From NCBI GenBank assembly GCA_964579305.1, contig CAZOGY010000118.1, forward strand, positions 1-11,163: DNA of 11,163 nt. The letters are read 5' to 3'. How positions within the stretch are numbered: the stretch's first letter is position 1; each line of letters begins with the position of its first letter. Shown one piece after another: positions 6,886 to 11,163 of this stretch. The notes below the pieces were generated by a model. It did no database searches. It was not told the DNA's origin and saw only the letters and a list, made by a program, of their open reading frames with translations. This stretch comes from JBCBWG01 sp964579305. GTDB lineage: Bacteria > Pseudomonadota > Alphaproteobacteria > Rhizobiales > Hyphomicrobiaceae. The translations under genes were made by a program, and so were the position numbers.

Positions 6886-7542
6886 TTGGAACCGGCCATG
6901 ATCGAGAGCTTGGTCACGGCGTTGACGACGCTGCTCGTCGCCGTTGATCCGTTGGGGCTCGCGCCGATCTTCATTGGCCTGACACGTGGCTTGGATGATG
7001 CCAAAAAGCGCAGCATCGCGATCCGTGCCACGCTCATTGCCTTTGCGATCCTGGCCACGTTCACGTTCGCTGGCGAACGCCTGTTGCATGCCCTTGGCAT
7101 CGCGCTTCCAGCCTTCCGCATCTCGGGCGGCTTGCTGTTGTTCTACGTTGCCTTTGAAATGGTCTTTGCCCACCGCGAAGAGCGCAAACGTGAGACCGCT
7201 GCCCGCTCCATGGAAATCGACCATCGCGACGAAGACGACCCCATCCACATGGCCGCGTTTCCGCTGGCAATCCCTTTGATGGCCGGCCCGGGAGCTATTA
7301 CGGCTTGCATCCTGCTTGCCGGCGACATGGGCGCCACTCCGACCGGCCTGACCGTCCTCATTGGGGTGATCGCGTTTGTATGCCTATCAGCCTTGGTCTG
7401 TTTCTTGGCCGCCGCCACGCTTTCGCGTTGGCTGGGCGTAACCGGTCAACTGGTTTTGACCCGCCTGCTTGGCATGCTGTTGGCCGCATTAGCCGTTCAA
7501 TTTGTCGCCGATGGGGTGCGCGGCCTGATCGCCACGTCATAG
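6886..7542 (+). CDS. MarC family integral membrane protein
   Basis: Inner-membrane protein of the MarC family (UPF0056), expected to have six transmembrane helices. The function of the family is not established; the old link to multiple antibiotic resistance has not held up. The family opening VTALTTLLVAVDPLGLAPIFIGLT is at residues 8-31. Further hydrophobic segments follow at about 46-65, 70-88, 118-140, 147-169 and 185-212, and a charged cytoplasmic-type loop (HREERKRETAARSMEIDHRDEDDP) lies in the middle. I chose TTG 6886 because GGGGAGG lies exactly 8 nt upstream; the in-frame ATG at 6898 would leave 20 nt. The 218-aa length is normal. It follows sseA by 58 bp and may be co-transcribed with cysK-sseA. 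Confidence 0.9.
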   Translation: MEPAMIESLVTALTTLLVAVDPLGLAPIFIGLTRGLDDAKKRSIAIRATLIAFAILATFTFAGERLLHALGIALPAFRISGGLLLFYVAFEMVFAHREERKRETAARSMEIDHRDEDDPIHMAAFPLAIPLMAGPGAITACILLAGDMGATPTGLTVLIGVIAFVCLSALVCFLAAATLSRWLGVTGQLVLTRLLGMLLAALAVQFVADGVRGLIATS

Positions 7543-7547
7543 GACGA

Positions 7548-7567
7548 GCGGGAATACACAATCCCGC
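7548..7567 (+). terminator. Hairpin right after marC, weak terminator candidate
   Basis: GCGGGA (7548-7553) and TCCCGC (7562-7567) form a 6-bp stem with an 8-nt loop, starting 5 nt past the marC-family stop codon. No U-run follows on the plus strand, so it may only protect the 3' end of the mRNA. Confidence 0.3.
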
Positions 7568-7615
7568 GTAGAACGCGTGTTATGGATAAAGCGAATTTAA
7601 AATCGTATAATATCG

Positions 7616-7646
7616 AAAAAAAGCGGGCGCCGATTGGCGCTCCGCT
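7616..7646 (-). terminator. Intrinsic terminator of the EF-hand gene
   Basis: On the minus strand AGCGG-A-GCGCC, loop AATC, GGCGC-CCGCT forms a 10-bp GC-rich stem with a one-base bulge. It is followed directly by a run of seven T (counting the base that closes the stem). It starts 28 nt after the stop codon of the EF-hand gene. This is the best intrinsic terminator in the window. Confidence 0.85.
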
Positions 7647-7673
7647 CCTCGCAGTCACGATCAACGATCGCGA

Positions 7674-7961
7674 TTACTTACGTTCGCCGCTTGGCTTGAA
7701 CGCATCCATCAGGCCGCTTTTGCAAGCAACCGTGCGCTCATCGGCCGAAAGGCGACCATCGCCGTTTGTGTCGACGTTGGTTTCGATACGGCCATATTGC
7801 GATGCTTCGGTGTTATCGACATAGCCGTCGCCGTTGGTGTCGAGTTTGCCGACTTCAGCGACGCAGTTTTCCGGGCTTGAGTAGACCGACTGCGCGAAGG
7901 CTGGCGACATTGCGGCAACCGAAAGCACACCGGCCAGTGCGAGTTTCAAAACGGTATTCAT
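7674..7961 (-). CDS. Small secreted protein with two EF-hands
   Basis: Predicted periplasmic or secreted calcium-binding protein of 95 aa; the exact role is unknown. The signal peptide MNTVLKLALAGVLSVAAMSP is followed by a likely cleavage after AFA at residue 23. Two canonical 12-residue EF-hand loops are visible, DTNGDGYVDNTE (41-52) and DTNGDGRLSADE (64-75), with Asp at positions 1 and 5, Asn at position 3 and Glu at position 12 in each. Cys33 and Cys80 flank the pair and could form a disulfide. The ATG at 7961 is best because GGAG ends 8 nt upstream; GTG 7970 and ATG 7967 are in frame but too close to it. It has its own EcfG-type promoter upstream and a strong terminator downstream, so it appears to be a single-gene unit tied to the general stress response. 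Confidence 0.85.
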   Translation of the reverse strand: MNTVLKLALAGVLSVAAMSPAFAQSVYSSPENCVAEVGKLDTNGDGYVDNTEASQYGRIETNVDTNGDGRLSADERTVACKSGLMDAFKPSGERK

Positions 7962-8026
7962 AATCATCACTCCTCTGGTTTCTCACGCCGCGGTAAATCG
8001 ATTGATCTGGCCGCGGGTCCGAGGGC

Positions 8027-8051
8027 AACGGAGTGATTGACGCTCTGTTCC
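8027..8051 (-). promoter_or_regulatory. EcfG-type general stress promoter for the EF-hand gene
   Basis: On the minus strand GGAAC (8051-8047) and CGTT (8030-8027) are separated by exactly 16 bp. This matches the consensus GGAAC-N16/17-CGTT used by EcfG sigma factors of the PhyR-NepR-EcfG general stress response, which is specific to Alphaproteobacteria. Start of transcription is expected near 8020, leaving a leader of about 60 nt before the EF-hand gene. Position and strand fit. ecfG and phyR are not in the window. Confidence 0.7.
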
Positions 8052-8146
8052 AAAACGATTCGCAATTTTAATGTTGGAAATTCGGATGCGGTACCGGAAA
8101 GGTTTCGGTCAAAAAGTTCCCAAAAAATTGGACCGACAGCTTGTGA

Positions 8147-8452
8147 CTATCGGTTGAGCTGCCTGCGCTGTTGTGCATCCAGCGAGCGGTTGAGATCCCG
8201 CATGCGGTCGCGTTCCCGCGCGCGCCTGTCCGCATTCTGCCGCTCGCGCAACTCCCGCTGCAGGCGCAACGCCTCGATATTCGCGCGGCGTTGCTGCTGT
8301 TGCCGATTGCGAAACTCGCGCAACGCCCGCTCTTGCGCCGTCTCCGCTGGCGACTGCGCACGCACCGTCGCCGTAGGCCCGGCCACAAAAGCGGCACTGA
8401 GAATGACAGCGCAGATCTGGCCTGGCAGGCCGTGGTGTCTAAGCGGCCACAT
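8147..8452 (-). CDS. Small arginine-rich exported protein, unknown function
   Basis: I do not recognise a family. The ATG at 8450-8452 opens a 101-aa frame: a basic N-terminus (MWPLRHHG), a hydrophobic stretch ICAVILSAAFVAG, and a plausible signal peptidase site after VRA at residue 32. The predicted mature part has 69 residues, of which 20 are Arg and 11 Gln, with no Lys, His or Cys. Arg/Gln/Glu spacing (for example LRLQRELRERQNADRR) predicts one long charged helix or coiled coil. The start codon lies inside the 3' end of the VOC gene (14-nt overlap), with no clear Shine-Dalgarno sequence, so translation may be coupled. Signal peptide followed by biased but non-repetitive sequence argues for a real gene. 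A spurious frame is possible. Confidence 0.6.
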   Translation of the reverse strand: MWPLRHHGLPGQICAVILSAAFVAGPTATVRAQSPAETAQERALREFRNRQQQQRRANIEALRLQRELRERQNADRRARERDRMRDLNRSLDAQQRRQLNR

Positions 8453-9011
8453 CCGGATCAGGCTTACGAGAGAGCTTTGCGAGCGCGTCGGCAAGGTGCT
8501 TGTCCTCAATATTCTTGTCGCCCGCTGCAAGCCTGATGTTGTGGGCTTCGCGCAAGACGTCTGCATGCGAAACGCCTGCGGGCGGGTCGAACTTGTAGCA
8601 GGCAAGTTCCAGAAGCTGGCCGAGCGGATCGCGGAAATAAAGCGAATCCATGAAGCCGCGATCGACGTTGCCCGAGGACGGATAACCCCGCGTTTCAAGC
8701 CGTTCAGCCGCTTGCGTATAGGTGGCTCTCGAGACAATGAAAGCCAAGTGGTGCAAGTTCCCGACGCCGGTCGGGTTCGGCCGCGGATCAACCGGCCAAT
8801 CCTCGCTTGTGAAGATCGTGATCAGCCGCCCGTCGCCGGGATCGAAGTAGAGGTGGTTCATGCGTTCGTCATCGAGATTAGGCTGCTCGAAAACGAACGG
8901 CATGCCCAAGACGCCGGACCAGAAATCGATCGACGTCTGCCGATCGGCACCCATCAGCGTGATGTGATGGACGCCCTGTGTCTGAATAATTGGTTTTGCC
9001 GTCTCTGCCAT
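8439..9011 (-). CDS. VOC superfamily protein (glyoxalase / extradiol dioxygenase fold)
   Basis: Metal-dependent enzyme of the vicinal oxygen chelate fold; the substrate cannot be told. The 190-aa protein has two beta-alpha-beta modules: the first opens with VHHITLMGADRQTSIDFW (14-31), the second with NLHHLAFIV (85-93) and closes with DSLYFRDPLGQLLELACY (122-139). Likely metal ligands are a His of the 15-16 pair, a His of the 87-88 pair and Glu135. A helical C-terminal extension (SHADVLREAHNIRLAAGDKNIEDKHLADAL) recurs in one subgroup of these proteins. I take ATG 9011, where the family sequence begins. A GTG at 9053 would add 14 residues and cannot be excluded, since neither start has a strong ribosome binding site. 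Its 3' end overlaps the arginine-rich gene. Confidence 0.85.
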   Translation of the reverse strand: MAETAKPIIQTQGVHHITLMGADRQTSIDFWSGVLGMPFVFEQPNLDDERMNHLYFDPGDGRLITIFTSEDWPVDPRPNPTGVGNLHHLAFIVSRATYTQAAERLETRGYPSSGNVDRGFMDSLYFRDPLGQLLELACYKFDPPAGVSHADVLREAHNIRLAAGDKNIEDKHLADALAKLSRKPDPDVAA

Positions 9012-9241
9012 TGCTGCACCCGTTTGATTGCGTGGCCGTAAAGTGAGGCGCACGGTTCCCGTTCACCAGGGGCGATGGAGTTGACAGTCTGTTGTTGACG
9101 CCGCGCCTATTGCGGCGCGCATGCTCCCACATGCTGTTTGGATAATCGCCGCCGCGTTAATTGCAGCGCCACGTTTCGGCGGCATCGCTGGCGCGACTGA
9201 CGACGGCCTCCGCTGCGCGAAATAGAGCCGGTGGGAGGTCT

Positions 9242-9775
9242 TCAAAAATAATAGGTCAAGACGCCCACGACGACAGCGATGGAAAGGACCGCCTGGCCAA
9301 CGATAAGCGCATGCCACCGCCGGCCCGCCTGACCCTGGGGTGGGCGTGTGTTTTGCAGGACCATCGTATGACCAGAGTGCGCCTTGATCCAGGCCACATC
9401 CTCCGCTGGCAAGACCATTTTGACGTCCGGTGCGCGGCGGAAGTGCAATTCGCTTGAAGGCGAATTGATGTACCAGGTCGTGTCCCATGCGCTGATGTCG
9501 CGATAGGGGACGAACAGGGGCTTATGAAACAGCGAGAAAAGCGGCATCACGCGAAACGAGACGCCGTCCTTATGAACGCCGATCGTCACAATCCCCTTGA
9601 GCGAATTGAATGCACCTAATCCGATCAGGACCACGCTGCGCATATGACGGTTAGCCAGAACCGGTCCCCTATCGCCGGCATAGCTTTGCGCCAGATATCG
9701 CCAGCGCCGCGCGGTCGCACGGTAGACCCCGCCAAGGAAAACGGCGACGAACACAAACCCGAAAACATGCAACAC
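9242..9775 (-). CDS. Two-TM membrane protein with possible PH-like middle domain, unknown function
   Basis: No named family is recognised. The GTG at 9773-9775 is supported by GAGGG 9 nt upstream. The 177-aa protein begins with a transmembrane segment (about 3-19, LHVFGFVFVAVFLGGVY) and ends with another (about 157-176, LIVGQAVLSIAVVVGVLTYYF). Between them, about residues 60-135, is a beta-rich stretch: GVHKDGVSFRVMPLFSLFHKPLFVPYRDISAWD, then SELHFRRAPDVKMVLPAEDVAWI. The pattern 'D/G-x-L/F-P/L-F-H-x-P-L-x-(I/V)-P-(W/Y)-x-(D/E)-I' recurs in bacterial membrane proteins with a PH-like domain, so that fold is my guess. It lies alone between dapD and the VOC gene, with 188-373 bp on either side. 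Confidence 0.7.
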   Translation of the reverse strand: MLHVFGFVFVAVFLGGVYRATARRWRYLAQSYAGDRGPVLANRHMRSVVLIGLGAFNSLKGIVTIGVHKDGVSFRVMPLFSLFHKPLFVPYRDISAWDTTWYINSPSSELHFRRAPDVKMVLPAEDVAWIKAHSGHTMVLQNTRPPQGQAGRRWHALIVGQAVLSIAVVVGVLTYYF

Positions 9776-10148
9776 GTTGTGCGACCCTCACGCCGAAAGT
9801 TCTGCCTGGCGCCGGGAGGCTACACGTGTCGCATGAGCGAACCGTTGGCCGGGCCGGGTAAAATTTGAACGAACCGCACCGGCGGCGGCATGGCATGCAC
9901 CATTGCGTGCTGGGATGCTCGCCACGTTGACGAATGCGATCGCGCTCTGTGGCAGTGCGCAGCGAGGCTCGCGTTTACGACACGCCACCCGCCGGCATGT
10001 GCCACCGGACCTCGCTGAAGCATCACCCAACCACGCACGACCGCGTCCACGGTCAAGCCATTGGATCGAGCTGCGCTATTACGATGGAATAAGAGCAGTT
10101 TCAGCGGCTCTGGGACAGACAAACCGATGACGAAAGATCGGAAATTGC
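9776..10148. other. Intergenic region between dapD and the membrane protein gene
   Basis: This is 373 bp without a supported gene. Minus-strand frames at 9788-10030 and 9820-10122 are open but rich in Arg, Ala and His, lack hydrophobic or motif structure, and overlap each other, so I reject both. The right end holds a weak hairpin after dapD. The left end carries the GAGGG ribosome binding site for the membrane protein gene. No clear promoter was found. Confidence 0.5.
10124..10141 (-). terminator. Weak terminator candidate after dapD
   Basis: CCGAT/ATCGG (10124-10128 and 10137-10141) form a 5-bp stem with an 8-nt loop, 7 nt past the dapD stop codon. On the minus strand it is followed by TTTGTCTGT. 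The stem is short, so this is only a candidate. Confidence 0.35.
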
Positions 10149-10985
10149 TCAGTCCCGCAGCAGCTCGTTGATGCTTGTCTTCGAACGCGTTTGCTCATCA
10201 ACCGTTTTGACGATCACCGCGCAATAAAGGCCGGGGCCGCCGTCCTTGCCGGGCAGCGTACCTGGCACGACGACTGAATAGGCCGGAACCTGGCCGCGGT
10301 GCACCTCACCGGTCTGGCGATCGACGATTTTGGTGGATGCGCCAATGTAGACGCCCATCGAAAGGACCGCACCTTCACCGACGATGACGCCCTCGGCCAC
10401 TTCAGACCGCGCGCCGATGAAGCAGTTGTCTTCGATGATCACAGGTCCGGCCTGCAATGGCTCGAGCACGCCACCGATCCCTGCGCCACCTGAGATATGG
10501 CAATTTTTGCCGATCTGCGCACACGAGCCGACGGTCGCCCAGGTGTCGACCATGGTGCCGCTGTCGACGTAAGCGCCCAGGTTGACAAACGACGGCATCA
10601 GCACGACGCCCGGCGCGATATAGGCCGAGCGGCGCACAACGCAATTCGGCACAGCGCGGAAGCCGGCCTGCGAAAACTCCGCATCACTCCAGCCGTCGAA
10701 TTTGGATGGCACCTTGTCCCACCAAGTGGCCGCGCCAGGACCGCCCGCGATCGTCGTCATGTCATTCAGCCGGAACGACAGCAGCACAGCCTTTTTGAGC
10801 CACTGGTTCACCACCCATGCGTCGTCCTGCTTTTCCGCGACGCGCGCTTCCCCGCGATCCAATAGCGAAAGCGCCGTGTTCACCGCCTCGCGCACATCAC
10901 CACTGGTTTGTGCTGTAATCGATGCCCGATCTTCGAAAGCGGCATCGATCGTGGATTGGAGTTGGACGTGGTCGGCGCTGGACAT
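10149..10985 (-). CDS. dapD: 2,3,4,5-tetrahydropyridine-2,6-dicarboxylate N-succinyltransferase
   Basis: Uses succinyl-CoA to succinylate tetrahydrodipicolinate, a step of the succinylase branch to meso-diaminopimelate and lysine (cell wall and protein synthesis, cytoplasm). The 278-aa length is normal for the family. An N-terminal helical domain (about 1-100) is followed by a left-handed parallel beta-helix of hexapeptide repeats (about 110-240). The signature NLGAYVDSGTMVDTWATVGS begins at residue 135. Within it Asp141 occupies the position reported as catalytic in characterised DapD enzymes. HISGGAGIGGVLEPLQAGPV and IEDNCFIGARSE follow. The start ATG 10983-10985 fits the conserved N-terminal length. 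A 17-bp tandem repeat lies 80-119 bp upstream. The usual partners dapE or dapC are not seen in the window. Confidence 0.97.
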   Translation of the reverse strand: MSSADHVQLQSTIDAAFEDRASITAQTSGDVREAVNTALSLLDRGEARVAEKQDDAWVVNQWLKKAVLLSFRLNDMTTIAGGPGAATWWDKVPSKFDGWSDAEFSQAGFRAVPNCVVRRSAYIAPGVVLMPSFVNLGAYVDSGTMVDTWATVGSCAQIGKNCHISGGAGIGGVLEPLQAGPVIIEDNCFIGARSEVAEGVIVGEGAVLSMGVYIGASTKIVDRQTGEVHRGQVPAYSVVVPGTLPGKDGGPGLYCAVIVKTVDEQTRSKTSINELLRD

Positions 10986-11029
10986 CGGGCGTGCTCACTG
11001 CTTGGCGGTTCTCAAGGCATCAACGCCGC

Positions 11030-11058
11030 CTTCTTGCGGACGCGCGAGACAGTGTCAA
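11030..11058 (-). promoter_or_regulatory. Candidate dapD promoter
   Basis: On the minus strand a perfect -35 TTGACA (11058-11053) is followed after 17 bp by AAGAAG (11035-11030), a poor -10. It would start transcription about 40 bp before the dapD ATG. The -35 is convincing; the -10 is not. Confidence 0.3.
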
Positions 11059-11064
11059 TAAAGC

Positions 11065-11104
11065 GCCGGGGACAATGCAATGCCGGGCTCAATGCAAGGC
11101 CGGG
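11065..11104. repeat. 17-bp tandem repeat, about 2.4 copies, upstream of dapD
   Basis: The unit GCCGGG-NNC-AATGCAA-N starts at 11065 and 11082, and a partial third copy (GCCGGG) starts at 11099, all exactly 17 bp apart. The two full copies differ only at positions 7, 8 and 17. It ends about 7 bp before the candidate -35 of dapD on the minus strand, a position where a regulator could act. The remaining 59 bases to the window edge show nothing recognisable. Confidence 0.55.
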
Positions 11105-11163
11105 AAAACCGCGCCAGCCGCGCAACCTGACGCCGCCCGTCACATGACCGTTTCGGCATTGGC

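Noticed and set aside
9036..9059. GGAAC-N16-CGGC upstream of the VOC gene as a second EcfG promoter
   Set aside because: The -35 half matches, but the -10 reads CGGC (2 of 4 against CGTT), which is not enough to support it.
9081..9110. Perfect TTGACA on the plus strand, possible sRNA promoter
   Set aside because: The best -10 is GCCTAT at 18 bp spacing, and no plus-strand gene or structured RNA with a terminator follows.
9102..9119. CGCGCC/GGCGCG hairpin between the membrane protein and VOC genes as a terminator
   Set aside because: The 6-bp stem has no U-run on either strand; GC-rich DNA gives many such short stems by chance.
9820..10122. Minus-strand 100-codon frame after dapD (MSVPEPLKLLLFHRNSAARS...)
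   Set aside because: It needs a TTG start without a good ribosome binding site, overlaps another open frame, and beyond the first residues shows no secondary-structure or family pattern.

Overview
The window looks like an ordinary chromosomal segment of an alphaproteobacterium. It is GC-rich. The order tRNA-Leu, tig, clpP, clpX is the one common in that class. It also carries two regulatory signatures typical of Alphaproteobacteria: a full CtrA box (TTAA-N7-TTAAC) and an EcfG-type general-stress promoter (GGAAC-N16-CGTT). I cannot name a genus; Hyphomicrobiales or a neighbouring order is a reasonable guess. I found no mobile element, CRISPR array, rRNA or defence cluster, and no gene set that looks like an undescribed multi-gene system. 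The most interesting material is regulatory, plus a few small exported or membrane proteins of unknown role.

Left part (1-3450, all minus strand): a tRNA-Leu(UAG) with an apparent promoter and a stable leader hairpin is followed by tig (trigger factor), clpP (protease subunit) and the N-terminal 162 codons of clpX, which runs off the left edge. These are cytoplasmic protein-folding and protein-turnover genes. The gap between clpP and clpX is unusually roomy, at 488 bp.

Middle (3529-7646): an outer-membrane beta-barrel protein (minus) is divergent from cysK (plus). The 343-bp region between them holds the CtrA box, an 11-bp direct repeat spaced by 21 bp, and a perfect 15-bp inverted repeat. 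cysK (cysteine synthase), sseA (3-mercaptopyruvate sulfurtransferase) and marC (inner-membrane protein) follow on the plus strand with gaps of 97 and 58 bp. The first two form a sulfur and cysteine metabolism pair.

Right part (7616-11163, all minus strand): a small secreted two-EF-hand protein lies between the EcfG-type promoter and a good intrinsic terminator, so it looks like a one-gene stress-response unit. Upstream of it is a VOC (glyoxalase/dioxygenase fold) gene whose 3' end overlaps a small, extremely arginine-rich exported protein. Next comes a two-TM membrane protein with a possible PH-like middle domain. Last is dapD (lysine/diaminopimelate biosynthesis), with a 17-bp tandem repeat in its upstream region.
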